Shown here piece by piece: positions 19,188 through 28,615 of a DNA stretch of 64,000 nt. The stretch's first letter is position 1; each line of letters opens with the position of its first letter. The DNA comes from Metabacillus malikii (lineage in GTDB: Bacteria > Bacillota > Bacilli > Bacillales > Bacillaceae). Below the pieces are notes generated by a model. It searched no databases, was not told where the DNA came from, and saw only the letters and a list, made by a program, of their open reading frames with translations. The DNA lies in NCBI RefSeq assembly GCF_030813355.1, contig NZ_JAUSUD010000010.1:1-64000 (forward strand), given 5' to 3'. Made by a program: the position numbers and the translations under genes.

Positions 19188-20934
19188 TACGTTTACAAGA
19201 TATGTAGCTAGTTTTGTGGACGAGCTTGTCAGTTCCGGGGTCGATAAGGTAGTGATTAGCCCTGGTTCACGTTCTACACCTTTAGCTATATTAATGGCAG
19301 AGCATCCGTCGTTGACATGTTACATTCATATTGATGAAAGATCTGCAGGCTTTTTTGCACTTGGTTTAGCCAAGTCGCAAAGAAAGCCTGTTGCCTTACT
19401 GTGCACATCAGGTACAGCTGCAGCCAATTATTACCCAGCAATTATTGAGGCACATTATGCGAGAGTTCCATTACTCGTTTTAACGGCTGATAGACCACAT
19501 GAGCTACGTGATGTCGGTGCGCCGCAGGCAATAGACCAAGTGCATATGTATCGAAATTATACGAAATGGTTTGTTGACCTTGCCTTACCCGAAGAAAATC
19601 AACATATGTTCAAATATGCCAAAACCATTGCAGCGCGTGCAGTTGGAATTTCATCAGCCAATCCGGCTGGTGTCGTTCATCTCAATTTCCCGTTACGTGA
19701 GCCTTTACTCCCTAACCTGCAAATGGATGATTTATGGTCAAAACAAGCAGGCAGAGAAACATATTTACATATCCCTAGGTCAAATCATGTTGTACACCTA
19801 AATGAATTAGAACACATTGTTCAATTAATGAACGAACATGAAAATGGGTTAATTATATGTGGTGAATACGAAGTAAGCAATATTGCAAATGATATAAAAA
19901 GACTATCAAGACAGCTGAAATATCCTGTACTAGCAGACCCACTATCACAATTACGTGTAAATGGGGAGAAAGATGACAGTATAATCGAAAGCTATGATTC
20001 AATTTTAAGGGATGAAGACATCTCGCAAACACTAAAGCCATCAATTGTCATTCGCTTTGGAGCAATGCCGATATCAAAACCGATTATGCAACTTTTGAAA
20101 AATAATGATGAGATTATTCAAATTGTCGTCGATAGTGGTGGAGTTTATCGTGATCCAACCCTAAATGCAGCACATTTTGTCGTAACCGATGAGCAATACT
20201 TTTGTTCTACTTTAATAGAATCGATTAACGAACGTCAACCTACTTCTTACTATCGAAAATGGATAACAAGTAATGCGTTGTATTGGGGAAAAATAAATGG
20301 ATCGCTTAATCAAATCGACGAGCTTTTTGAAGGGAAAATCGTTCATGTCCTGCAAGAGTGTCTTCCAAATAAAAGTACATTAGTGGTTGGTAACAGTATG
20401 CCAATCCGTGATGTTGATACTTTTTTTGGACATACTACTAAAGATATTAGAGTATTTGCTAATCGCGGGGCAAGCGGCATTGATGGAATTGTTTCAACTG
20501 CACTTGGTATAAGTGCCACAAATGATATGCCAACCTTTTTATTAATTGGAGACTTGTCGTTTTATCATGATTTAAACGGTTTATTAGCGTCAAAACTACA
20601 TGATTTGAATTTAGTCATTATACTCGTTAACAATGATGGTGGTGGGATATTCTCATTTCTGCCGCAATCAAAAGAGGAAAGACATTTTGAGACTTTATAT
20701 GGAACACCAATTGGATTAGATTTTTCAAAAGTCGTCGAAATGTACAATGGTAGTTACACGAAAATCGAAACATGGGAAATGCTACAGTCGACTCTCAATA
20801 ATAAACAGTTGCTTAAAGGACTACATGTCATTGAAATCCCGACAGACCGGAAAACACGTGTCAAAGTTCATCGAGAGTTGTTGCAAAATGTTTCCCGGGA
20901 AATAAGAAACGTGTTGAATGCGCATGAAGATTAG
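19174..20934 (+). CDS. menD: SEPHCHC synthase MenD
   Basis: Thiamine-diphosphate enzyme joining isochorismate and 2-oxoglutarate. 586 residues. VISPGSRSTPLAILM (about 24-38) and HIDERSAGFFALG with the catalytic Glu (about 51-63) form the pyrimidine-binding part. GDLSFYHDLNGLLASKLHDL followed by NNDGGGIF is the diphosphate and metal motif. ATG 19174 with GGAGGGAAAG. Overlaps menF upstream and menH downstream, so translation is probably coupled. Confidence 0.97.
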   Translation: MKDADTFTRYVASFVDELVSSGVDKVVISPGSRSTPLAILMAEHPSLTCYIHIDERSAGFFALGLAKSQRKPVALLCTSGTAAANYYPAIIEAHYARVPLLVLTADRPHELRDVGAPQAIDQVHMYRNYTKWFVDLALPEENQHMFKYAKTIAARAVGISSANPAGVVHLNFPLREPLLPNLQMDDLWSKQAGRETYLHIPRSNHVVHLNELEHIVQLMNEHENGLIICGEYEVSNIANDIKRLSRQLKYPVLADPLSQLRVNGEKDDSIIESYDSILRDEDISQTLKPSIVIRFGAMPISKPIMQLLKNNDEIIQIVVDSGGVYRDPTLNAAHFVVTDEQYFCSTLIESINERQPTSYYRKWITSNALYWGKINGSLNQIDELFEGKIVHVLQECLPNKSTLVVGNSMPIRDVDTFFGHTTKDIRVFANRGASGIDGIVSTALGISATNDMPTFLLIGDLSFYHDLNGLLASKLHDLNLVIILVNNDGGGIFSFLPQSKEERHFETLYGTPIGLDFSKVVEMYNGSYTKIETWEMLQSTLNNKQLLKGLHVIEIPTDRKTRVKVHRELLQNVSREIRNVLNAHED

Positions 20935-21733
20935 AGAAGTCAATTATTATGTCGAAGACTCGAAAGTAGGAGATGAAGTATTACTTCTTTTGCATGGGTT
21001 CACCGGCAGAAATCAAAACTTTTTCCCTTTAGTGGAGGAGTTATCACATATCCGAGTCATCGCACTAGACATGTTGGGTCATGGGAAATCAGATAGTCCA
21101 GCAGAACCATCTAGGTATGAAATGGAAGAGATTGTTCAGGATATTATCGAAATCCTTAATGTGCTTAAGATTGATAAAGCAAATGTATTGGGTTATTCAA
21201 TGGGAGGTAGAGTGGCACTTTCACTCGCTGTCCTTCATCCAAACCGGGTTGCAAAACTTATTCTTGAAAGCAGTTCACCAGGCTTAGAGACTGCGGAAGC
21301 AAGAGATGCTCGGAAAGCTGCCGATGTACGTCTTGCGAAAGAAATTTTAAATGACGGTATACAAGCCTTTGTTGCAAAATGGGAAAACATTTCGCTTTTC
21401 TCAAGTCAAAAGCGATTGTCTGAAGAAAAGAGAAATCAAATCAGACAGCAGCGACTCGGTAACAATCCGGTAGGTTTAGCAAATAGCCTCATTGGAATGG
21501 GGACTGGTGCTCAACCTTCTTGGTGGGCGGCACTCTCTGAACTACATATGCCAGTCCTTCTTGTTTGTGGTGAGCTGGATGAAAAGTTTTGTGAAATTGC
21601 TAAACGTATGGAAAATAGTCTCCCTAATGCAAAAATGATCGAAATAAAAAACGCCGGTCATGCAATACATGTGGAACAACCTCGAATTTTTGGTAAAATA
21701 GTAAATGAGTTCTTAAATGAGACACTTTTCTAA
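20918..21733 (+). CDS. menH: SHCHC synthase MenH
   Basis: Alpha/beta hydrolase-fold enzyme eliminating pyruvate from SEPHCHC. 271 residues. The triad is visible: Ser in GYSMGGR (about 92), Asp in GELDEKF (about 220) and His in NAGHAIHVEQP (about 247); HGFTGR is the oxyanion loop. Two starts are possible, ATG 20918 or 20924; both overlap menD. No strong ribosome site is seen, in line with coupling to menD. Confidence 0.94.
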   Translation: MRMKIREVNYYVEDSKVGDEVLLLLHGFTGRNQNFFPLVEELSHIRVIALDMLGHGKSDSPAEPSRYEMEEIVQDIIEILNVLKIDKANVLGYSMGGRVALSLAVLHPNRVAKLILESSSPGLETAEARDARKAADVRLAKEILNDGIQAFVAKWENISLFSSQKRLSEEKRNQIRQQRLGNNPVGLANSLIGMGTGAQPSWWAALSELHMPVLLVCGELDEKFCEIAKRMENSLPNAKMIEIKNAGHAIHVEQPRIFGKIVNEFLNETLF

Positions 21734-21811
21734 AAAGTAGGTGGTTAAACTTGTCTACTCAGTTAGGAAAGAAACAGTCTTAAATATAGATTTATCTTAG
21801 GAGGATTTAAT

Positions 21812-22630
21812 ATGGCAATTGAATGGGTTACGGAACGTCAGTATGAAGAAATTATTTATCAAACATATAATGGAATTGCAAAAATCTCTATTAATCGCCC
21901 TCATGTACATAATGCATTTACACCAAAAACAGTGATGGAACTAATTGACGCATTTGCGTATGCACGTGATGATGCAAATGTAGGTGTCATTATCCTAACT
22001 GGTGAAGGCGGCAAAGCTTTCTGTTCAGGTGGAGATCAAAAAGTAAGAGGACATGGTGGTTATGTTGGTGATGACCAAATACCACGCTTAAATGTTCTAG
22101 ACCTTCAACGTTTAATTCGAGTAATCCCTAAACCGGTTATTGCGATGGTGGCAGGTTATGCAATCGGAGGCGGCCATGTTTTACATATTGTATGTGACTT
22201 AACGATCGCAGCAGACAATGCAGTTTTTGGACAGACAGGACCTAAAGTAGGTAGCTTTGACGCGGGTTACGGTTCCGGCTATTTAGCACGAATTGTCGGC
22301 CATAAAAAAGCGCGCGAAATTTGGTACCTATGCCGTCAATACAATGCACAAGAAGCAATGGACATGGGCCTTGTAAATACTGTTGTACCATTAGAACAAT
22401 TAGAAGAAGAAACAGTAAAATGGTGTGAAGAAATTCTTGAAAAAAGCCCAACTGCAATTCGTTTCTTGAAAGCTGCCTTTAATGCAGATACAGATGGTTT
22501 AGCTGGTATCCAACAATTCGCTGGTGATGCGACATTACTTTACTATACAACAGATGAAGCAAAAGAAGGCCGTGACGCATTTAAAGAGAAGCGCACCCCA
22601 GACTTTAAGCAATTCCCACGTTTTCCTTAA
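21812..22630 (+). CDS. menB: 1,4-dihydroxy-2-naphthoyl-CoA synthase MenB
   Basis: Crotonase-fold enzyme closing the naphthoyl ring of OSB-CoA. 272 residues. Oxyanion-hole segments are [17 protein letters not shown] (about 69-85) and [17 protein letters not shown] (about 114-130). The [19 protein letters not shown] segment carries the conserved Asp and Tyr, and the C-terminal [16 protein letters not shown] is characteristic. Strong site TTAGGAGGATTTAAT precedes ATG. It is followed by a dispersed repeat and a terminator before menE. Confidence 0.97.
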   Translation: MAIEWVTERQYEEIIYQTYNGIAKISINRPHVHNAFTPKTVMELIDAFAYARDDANVGVIILTGEGGKAFCSGGDQKVRGHGGYVGDDQIPRLNVLDLQRLIRVIPKPVIAMVAGYAIGGGHVLHIVCDLTIAADNAVFGQTGPKVGSFDAGYGSGYLARIVGHKKAREIWYLCRQYNAQEAMDMGLVNTVVPLEQLEEETVKWCEEILEKSPTAIRFLKAAFNADTDGLAGIQQFAGDATLLYYTTDEAKEGRDAFKEKRTPDFKQFPRFP

Positions 22631-22689
22631 TAGGGAAGAAGTGCTTCAGTCTTTTTATTATTAAATAAATCTGTCAAATGAATTGCTAT

Positions 22690-23025
22690 TTTGCACTGGC
22701 TTTATAAAGGTTGATTGAAGCTGATTGCGAGACTCCTGCGGGATGCGTGGGAGAGGTGAGACCCCACAGGCGTTTACTCCGAGGAGAACGAAAAGCGTAG
22801 GCGGCTTGCCCATCGACGTACAAACTGGAGGGGCATCGACTGAGATAAAGGAATCACGATGAGCCGAATGGCGAATCGATGATGACTTATCGTAGGGAGA
22901 TGACCTGAAGTTTGCTAGTCGATAGCCGCCAGAGCTAGACAGGCTCACCACCCACCCCGCGGAAAGCGAGTACTGGAGAGGAAATCAACCTAAGACAACA
23001 ACTAAGTAAAAATCAACAATGTTTT
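22690..23025. repeat. Dispersed Bacillaceae repeat, long form, copy 1
   Basis: Contains GAGACTCCTGCGGGATGCGT and CACCCACCCCGCGGAAAGCG, also found at 61260-61400 and, reversed, at 44511-44785. Outer arms GGTTGATT (22709) and AATCAACC (22984) pair. Between the GAGGAG and GCTCACCACC segments it holds about 150 extra bases (GAACGAAAAGCG to GAGCTAGACA) that the 61-kb copy lacks. No ORF. Likely a non-autonomous element or structured RNA of unknown role. Confidence 0.85.
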
Positions 23026-23068
23026 TAATTAATTTATGTATGTAAACAAGATTTCTATTAACTAGTAT

Positions 23069-23106
23069 GCAGCTTGATGAATGAATAAATCATCAAGCTG
23101 TTTTTA
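23069..23106 (+). terminator. Terminator between menB and menE
   Basis: CAGCTTGATGA (23070-23080) pairs with TCATCAAGCTG (23090-23100), followed by TTTTTAG. It stands inside the men operon, 32 bases before menE. Confidence 0.88.
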
Positions 23107-23137
23107 GTATTTTTATCATATTTTGGTGGTGTCGAAA

Positions 23138-24613
23138 GTGAAACAGGAAATGCCAAATTGGTTGAAACAAAGATCTGAGCTTACACCAAATCGTACTGCC
23201 TTGAAAACGAAAGATGAAACAATCACGTTTCAACAGCTTTTTAAACGTGTACAAGTAAGGGCATCTAACCTATCTCAACTAGGTGTAAAGCAAGGACAAC
23301 ATGTAGGAATATTGATGAGAAATAGTGTGGCAATGGTGGAAACGATCCATGCGTTAATGTCGATAGGAGCAGTAACGGTTTTGTTAAATCACCGTTTATC
23401 AAAAAGTGAACTAAACTGGCAAATAGTAGATGTCGAAGCAACGTATATCATTGTGGACGATGAATTCTCGGATAATGTCGCTGATTTTCACTTAATTATC
23501 AATGAGCAGCTTTCCGCTATGAAAGCAGCTAGCCTGTCGAATGCAGTGCCTCGACATTTTAACTTAGATGACGTAGCAACAATTATGTATACATCAGGGA
23601 CGACTGGAAATCCAAAAGGGGTTCTTCAAACATACGGAAATCATTGGTCTAGTGCAATAGGTTCTGTACTTAACTTAGGATTGCAAACGGAAGATCGATG
23701 GCTATTAGCAGTTCCACTCTTTCATATTAGTGGTCTATCGATTTTAATGCGGAGTGTAATCTATGGAATCGGAATTCATTTACATGAGCGATTTGATGCC
23801 AAGATTGTGCATCAAGCGATTATGGATGAAGGTGTGGCGATTATCTCTGTTGTCACGACGATGCTTAAACAATTGCTCGAGGAATTAGGAGAGACTACAT
23901 ATCCACCAAGCTTCAGATGTATGCTAGTGGGCGGAGGTCCTGTTCCAAAAAAATATCTTATTCAATGTAAGGAAAAAGGAATTCCAGTTTACCAATCATA
24001 CGGGATGACAGAAACGGCATCACAAGTCGTCACATTAACACCTGATGATAGCCTTTTAAAGCTCGGTTCAGCAGGAAAGCCGTTATTTTCAAGCGAATTG
24101 AAAATCATAAATAACGGAATTGAATGTCAGCCAAATGAAGAAGGTGAAATCGTTGTGAAGGGACCTACGATTACGAAAGGGTATTGGAAGCGGGAAGAAG
24201 CAACGAAAGCCGCTTTTACAGATGGATGGCTTCACACCGGTGACCAAGGCTACTTAGATGCTGAGGGATTTTTATATGTCTTAGATAGACGCTCTGATCT
24301 CATTATCTCTGGTGGTGAAAATGTTTACCCTGCCGAAATCGAATCCGTACTACTTAACTACAAAGGTGTAAAAGAAGCGGGTGTTATCGGTATAGATGAT
24401 GAGAAGTGGGGACAGTCCCCACATGCGTTTATCGTCACTGCTGAGGAGATATCTCCAGTCGATTTACTCGATTTCTGCCGAAGTAAGTTAGCTCGATATA
24501 AAGTCCCAAAGTCTTTTACCTTTGTAGATAAGTTACCTAGAAATGCATCGAATAAATTGTTAAGAAGAGAGTTAAAAAAAATAATAAAGGAACAAAGCAA
24601 TGATAAAGATTAA
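23138..24613 (+). CDS. menE: O-succinylbenzoate-CoA ligase MenE
   Basis: Adenylate-forming enzyme activating OSB with CoA. About 491 residues. Motifs: MYTSGTTGNPKGV (about 150), QSYGMTETASQVV, DGWLHTGDQGYLD, LDRRSDLIISGGENVYPAE and the C-terminal Lys in RNASNKLLRREL. Starts are uncertain: GTG 23138 has GGTGGTG upstream, while in-frame TTG 23123 and GTG 23126/23129 lack a site. Its ribosome site is weak. It overlaps menC by 14 bases. Confidence 0.95.
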   Translation: MKQEMPNWLKQRSELTPNRTALKTKDETITFQQLFKRVQVRASNLSQLGVKQGQHVGILMRNSVAMVETIHALMSIGAVTVLLNHRLSKSELNWQIVDVEATYIIVDDEFSDNVADFHLIINEQLSAMKAASLSNAVPRHFNLDDVATIMYTSGTTGNPKGVLQTYGNHWSSAIGSVLNLGLQTEDRWLLAVPLFHISGLSILMRSVIYGIGIHLHERFDAKIVHQAIMDEGVAIISVVTTMLKQLLEELGETTYPPSFRCMLVGGGPVPKKYLIQCKEKGIPVYQSYGMTETASQVVTLTPDDSLLKLGSAGKPLFSSELKIINNGIECQPNEEGEIVVKGPTITKGYWKREEATKAAFTDGWLHTGDQGYLDAEGFLYVLDRRSDLIISGGENVYPAEIESVLLNYKGVKEAGVIGIDDEKWGQSPHAFIVTAEEISPVDLLDFCRSKLARYKVPKSFTFVDKLPRNASNKLLRRELKKIIKEQSNDKD

Positions 24614-25709
24614 ACAAGTGACCCTCCACCATATCGTTCAATCATTAAAAACACCATTTCATTCAAGCAGTGGTTATGTACAACAACGTGAAAGCATCCT
24701 TGTTGAAGTACTTGATGAACAAGGTGTAACTGGTTGGGGAGAAGTTGTAGCGTTTTCGACACCATGGTACACAGAGGAAACAATCTCGACGGCTTTCCAA
24801 TTACTAAAAGATTTGTTCATTCCATTACTGTTGCAACACACTTACAAACATCCAGATGAGCTCGAACATGTTTTTTCACCATTTAAACGAAATTTTATGG
24901 CTAAGGCGTCAATACAAAGTGCTTTATGGGATATATATGCACAAAAGCAAAATCAATCACTTTCTGCTGTTTTAGGTGGTGTACGAAAAGAAATTGCATC
25001 AGGTGTTGTAATTGGCCTAGCTTCTAAGAGTGAAATGATGACACAAATACAGCAATATGTTGATGAAGGCTACCAGAGATTCAAAGTCAAAATATCTCCA
25101 CAACAAGATATTGAACTCATTGAAGAAATTCGAAAGTCTTTCCCGGATATCCCGTTAATGGCCGATGCAAATTCTGCATATGAACTTAACGATATCGACC
25201 GATTGAAGCAATTAGACAAATACAAGCTAATGATGATTGAACAGCCTTTAGCAGCAGATGATATTATTGACCATGCAAAATTGCAGCACCAGCTCGACAC
25301 ACCGATTTGTTTAGACGAGAGCATCGTTACGTGTGAAGATGCGAGGAAAGCAATTGAACTAGGCAGCTGTCGAGTAATAAATATAAAGCCTGGTCGTGTA
25401 GGCGGGTTAACAGCATCAAAAAAAATCCATGACTTATGTGAAAAGAACAACATACCAGTATGGTGTGGGGGTATGATTGAAACAGGTATTTCCCGGGCTC
25501 ATAATATTGCCATTGCCACACTGCCGAACTTTACAATCCCAGGGGATATTTCATCTTCATCAAAGTATTGGGAGGAAGATATTGTTGAACCTGAAATTAC
25601 TGCAGTGAACGGTACAATAAAAGTCCCAACGAATCCTGGACTTGGCTACATCGTAAGAAAAGATTTGATCGAAAAATATCGGCTTTCTAAAACCGTTTAT
25701 ACCGATTAA
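24600..25709 (+). CDS. menC: o-Succinylbenzoate synthase MenC
   Basis: Enolase-superfamily dehydratase making OSB from SHCHC. 369 residues. The catalytic Lys pair is in RFKVKIS (about 161-165). Metal ligands are in MADANSAYEL (Asp about 189), MIEQPLA (Glu about 214) and CLDESIV (Asp about 239); INIKPGRVGG supplies the second base (Lys about 263). Bacillus homologues also racemise N-acylamino acids. ATG 24600 has AAAGGA and overlaps menE, so the two are coupled. Last gene of the men operon. Confidence 0.95.
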   Translation: MIKIKQVTLHHIVQSLKTPFHSSSGYVQQRESILVEVLDEQGVTGWGEVVAFSTPWYTEETISTAFQLLKDLFIPLLLQHTYKHPDELEHVFSPFKRNFMAKASIQSALWDIYAQKQNQSLSAVLGGVRKEIASGVVIGLASKSEMMTQIQQYVDEGYQRFKVKISPQQDIELIEEIRKSFPDIPLMADANSAYELNDIDRLKQLDKYKLMMIEQPLAADDIIDHAKLQHQLDTPICLDESIVTCEDARKAIELGSCRVINIKPGRVGGLTASKKIHDLCEKNNIPVWCGGMIETGISRAHNIAIATLPNFTIPGDISSSSKYWEEDIVEPEITAVNGTIKVPTNPGLGYIVRKDLIEKYRLSKTVYTD

Positions 25710-25889
25710 CAAAAATAAGTTTTATTATGGAAAATGCCATAAATAATTTAAAAATTGTTAGTACAAACTGAATTTATTGAATGAGATATAGAACGGAAAA
25801 TCTCATTTTCGCAAGTTGCACAGTTATAGCTAAGACGTTAAACTTAACTTGTAATAATTGAAAACAACATCTCTTACTGCTCACGATTT

Positions 25890-25918
25890 TATCCAGCGAT
25901 TATGCTGGATTTTTTTTG
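25890..25918 (+). terminator. Terminator downstream of menC
   Basis: ATCCAGC-GATTAT-GCTGGAT with eight T following. It lies 180 bp after the menC stop. Confidence 0.9.
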
Positions 25919-26189
25919 TTTAAATTTACATACCCTTTCACGAAACAACTGAAGAGACTTATTCCCCATTTAAGCACTTTAGACGAAACGATTATAAAAG
26001 TCATGATAAGCATGTAGCATTTCGATTATATATGAATGACCATTCGGAAGGTGGAGGATGTTTTAGGATTACATTAGCATTTAGGTTTCGTCATTTTTGT
26101 GAAGTTGGTTTTTGTTAGGGCCTTCTCGTTTGTCGGGTCAAATACCCTATAAATCTAATAAGCACAATTCCCATCCTCTATAGTATGAA

Positions 26190-26600
26190 CTTTGGTCTTC
26201 ATACCTTTTCATCCCGGTATGAAGGACATTTCTTTCTTCTCCAACCTACTATTTGGTCTTCATCCCGCCGATGAAGGACATTTCAATCTAATTCATCCAA
26301 AATTTTGGTCTTCATTCAAGTGATGAAGAACATTTCTATCTGATCTATCCAAAATTTTGGTCTTCATTCCAGCGATGAAGGACATTTCTATCTGCTCCAT
26401 CCAAAATTTTGGTCTTCATCCCAGCGATGAAGGACATTTCAATCTGATTCATCCGAAATTTTGGTCTTCATTCAAGTGATGAAGGACATTTCTATCTGAT
26501 CCATCCAAAATTTTGGTCTTCATCCCAACGATGAAGGCCATTTCTATTTGATTCATCCTTTATTTTGTTCTTCATCCTTGCCTATAAAGGACACTTCCTA
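26190..26600 (-). repeat. 52-bp tandem repeat array 2 (reverse orientation, about 8 units)
   Basis: Units with TTTTGGTCTTCAT begin at 26251, 26303, 26355, 26407, 26459, 26511 and 26563, exactly 52 bp apart, plus an irregular unit at 26190. The core TGGTCTTCATC - 4 nt - GATGAAGGACA is the reverse complement of arrays 1 and 3. The linker half (TCTATCTGATCCATCCAAAA type) differs from the other arrays. Central bases vary (CCAGC, CAAGT, CAACG). Confidence 0.95.
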
Positions 26601-26658
26601 CTGCTCCATCCTATTTATAAATGGTTAAAAAAATTGGCAAAAATTAATAAATCAATGT

Positions 26659-26705
26659 TGACAAAGATGGGAGGATGCATTAGTTTTGTACTAAGGAAAC
26701 TTTTT
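26659..26705 (+). promoter_or_regulatory. mntABCD promoter with MntR-like box
   Basis: TTGACA (26659-26664) and a 17-bp spacer lead to a weak -10 TAGTTT (26682-26687). Overlapping it is AGTTTTGTACTAAGGAAACT (26683-26702), close to the MntR operator of B. subtilis mntA/mntH. Mn-dependent repression is therefore likely. The leader to mntA is about 200 bp long. Confidence 0.72.
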
Positions 26706-26901
26706 TAGATGAGCAAACAAATGATGAGGGATGTTAAAATATTGGCACGCAACCTACATAATAAGCATAGACTATTTTTGTCACATGACATCCCGATTTT
26801 TCCTTAACCTCATTTTTAACACTGTTGCTTTTGGTTAATGAAAAATGCCTTATCTAACAAAGTGTCAAAAAAGAACGAGCATAGGAACTGGAGGAGAAAC
26901 A

Positions 26902-27843
26902 ATGAAAAAATGGTTGAGAAGTTTGTTCGTTATGATGATGGTCTTGGCATTAGCGGCATGTGGTAGCAATCAAACGGGTAGCGGTGACGACAATAACAAC
27001 AAAAAAGAAGCAATACAAGTGACAACAACAACGGGGCAAGTCGCGGACCTTGTTAAAAATATTGGTGGAGACCACGTTGAAGTCATTTCATTAATGGGTG
27101 CAGGGGTTGACCCACATCTTTATCAAGCATCACAGGGGGATATTCAAAAATTAAACAACGCAGATATCATCTTTTATAATGGACTTCATTTAGAGGGGAA
27201 AATGGGTGAAATTTTCGAGAAGATGGAAAAGGATAAACCTGTCCTAGCTGTTGCTGATGCAATTCCAGAAGATTTCCTATTAAGTGCAGATGATGATGCA
27301 AAAGCTCATGACCCACATGTATGGTTTGATATTGAAGCATGGACACATGGGATTGAAATAGTCGAACAGGAACTGGTGAAATTGTCTCCTGAGCATGAAG
27401 AGAAGTTTAAGGAAAATGCGTCAGCTTATAAAGAGGATTTAGTAGAAATGCATGTTTACGCAACAGAGCAGATTGAAACAATACCTGAGGAAAGTCGTGT
27501 ACTTGTAACTGCTCACGATGCTTTTAAATACTTTGGTGAAGCATATGGTCTTGAAGTAATGGGTTTACAAGGGTTAAGTACAGATTCTGAATATGGATTA
27601 AAAGATGTTCAAAATCTTGTAGATACATTAGTAGAACGAAATATTAAAGCGGTATTTGTAGAAAGCAGTATTTCGGAAAAATCAATTAATGCTGTTGTTG
27701 AAGGTGCAAAAAAGCAAGGCCATGAGGTTGTAATCGGTGGCGAGTTATTCTCAGATGCAATGGGAGAAGAAGGTACAGAGGAAGGAACATACTTAGGAAT
27801 GTTCAAGCATAATGTGGACACGATCGTTACATCATTGAAATAA
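26902..27843 (+). CDS. mntA: Manganese ABC transporter substrate-binding lipoprotein MntA
   Basis: Cluster A-I metal-binding lipoprotein, 313 residues, anchored outside the membrane. Signal peptide ends LALAACG with the lipid Cys at about 21. Metal-site segments: [10 protein letters not shown] (His about 72), DPHVWFD (His about 137), the central Glu region and [10 protein letters not shown] (Asp about 286). ATG 26902 has GGAGGAG; an upstream in-frame ATG adds a poor leader. First gene of mntABCD; the MntR-like box supports Mn rather than Zn. Confidence 0.94.
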   Translation: MKKWLRSLFVMMMVLALAACGSNQTGSGDDNNNKKEAIQVTTTTGQVADLVKNIGGDHVEVISLMGAGVDPHLYQASQGDIQKLNNADIIFYNGLHLEGKMGEIFEKMEKDKPVLAVADAIPEDFLLSADDDAKAHDPHVWFDIEAWTHGIEIVEQELVKLSPEHEEKFKENASAYKEDLVEMHVYATEQIETIPEESRVLVTAHDAFKYFGEAYGLEVMGLQGLSTDSEYGLKDVQNLVDTLVERNIKAVFVESSISEKSINAVVEGAKKQGHEVVIGGELFSDAMGEEGTEEGTYLGMFKHNVDTIVTSLK

Positions 27844-27860
27844 GGTCGGTGAATTGTAGG

Positions 27861-28610
27861 ATGGTACCTGTAAAAGTTGATAATTTAACAATCGCTTATC
27901 ATCATAAACCAGTATTACAAGAAGTAAGCTTTGAAGCCCCAGAAGGAAAGTTAATCGGAATTATCGGGCCAAATGGAGCGGGGAAGTCTACGTTAATTAA
28001 AGGGATTTTAGGATTAATTCCTACAGCTTCCGGTGAAATCTATATTTATGGTGATGAATATAAAAAACAACGAAAGAAGGTTGGCTATGTCCCACAACGA
28101 GGTTCAGTTGATTGGGATTTTCCAACCAATGCCCTAGATGTCGTGTTAATGGGGCGCTACGGACATGTTGGCTGGTTTAAGAGGCCTGGCAAGAAAGATT
28201 TTGAGTTTGCTAGAGAATGCTTGAGGAAGGTTGGGATGTTAGATTATGCACCCCGACAAATAAGTGAATTATCTGGTGGTCAGCAGCAACGTGTCTTTTT
28301 AGCTAGAGCACTCGCACAAGATGCTGATATATATTTCATGGATGAACCATTTGTAGGGGTAGATGCTGCAACAGAAAAAGCGATTATTGCCTTGTTAAAC
28401 GAACTAAAATCAAGAAACAAGACAGTGCTAGTTGTACACCACGACTTGCAAACAGTAGAAGAGTATTTTGATTGGGTTTTACTATTAAACATGCGGAAAA
28501 TTGCATTTGGCCCAACTAGTTCTACCTTTACTATTGATAATTTGCAAAAGACTTATGGTGGAAGACTTACATTTTTACAGGAGTCAACGATGATAGGAAA
28601 TGAAGGGTGA
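27861..28610 (+). CDS. mntB: Manganese ABC transporter ATP-binding protein MntB
   Basis: ATPase of the Mn importer, about 249 residues. Walker [10 protein letters not shown] (about 37), Q-loop [14 protein letters not shown], signature LSGGQQQR (about 137), Walker [11 protein letters not shown]-loop VVHHD. ATG 27861 matches the start of the B. subtilis homologue (MFPVEL/MVPVKV); an in-frame GTG at 27849 is the alternative, with TAAGG just upstream. It overlaps or abuts mntC. Confidence 0.94.
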   Translation: MVPVKVDNLTIAYHHKPVLQEVSFEAPEGKLIGIIGPNGAGKSTLIKGILGLIPTASGEIYIYGDEYKKQRKKVGYVPQRGSVDWDFPTNALDVVLMGRYGHVGWFKRPGKKDFEFARECLRKVGMLDYAPRQISELSGGQQQRVFLARALAQDADIYFMDEPFVGVDAATEKAIIALLNELKSRNKTVLVVHHDLQTVEEYFDWVLLLNMRKIAFGPTSSTFTIDNLQKTYGGRLTFLQESTMIGNEG

Positions 28611-28615
28611 TCGAC

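Noticed and set aside
24400-24425. GGGGACAGTCCCC palindrome in menE
   Set aside because: It lies inside the conserved coding segment KWGQSPHAF; the palindrome follows from the codons and there is no second motif nearby.
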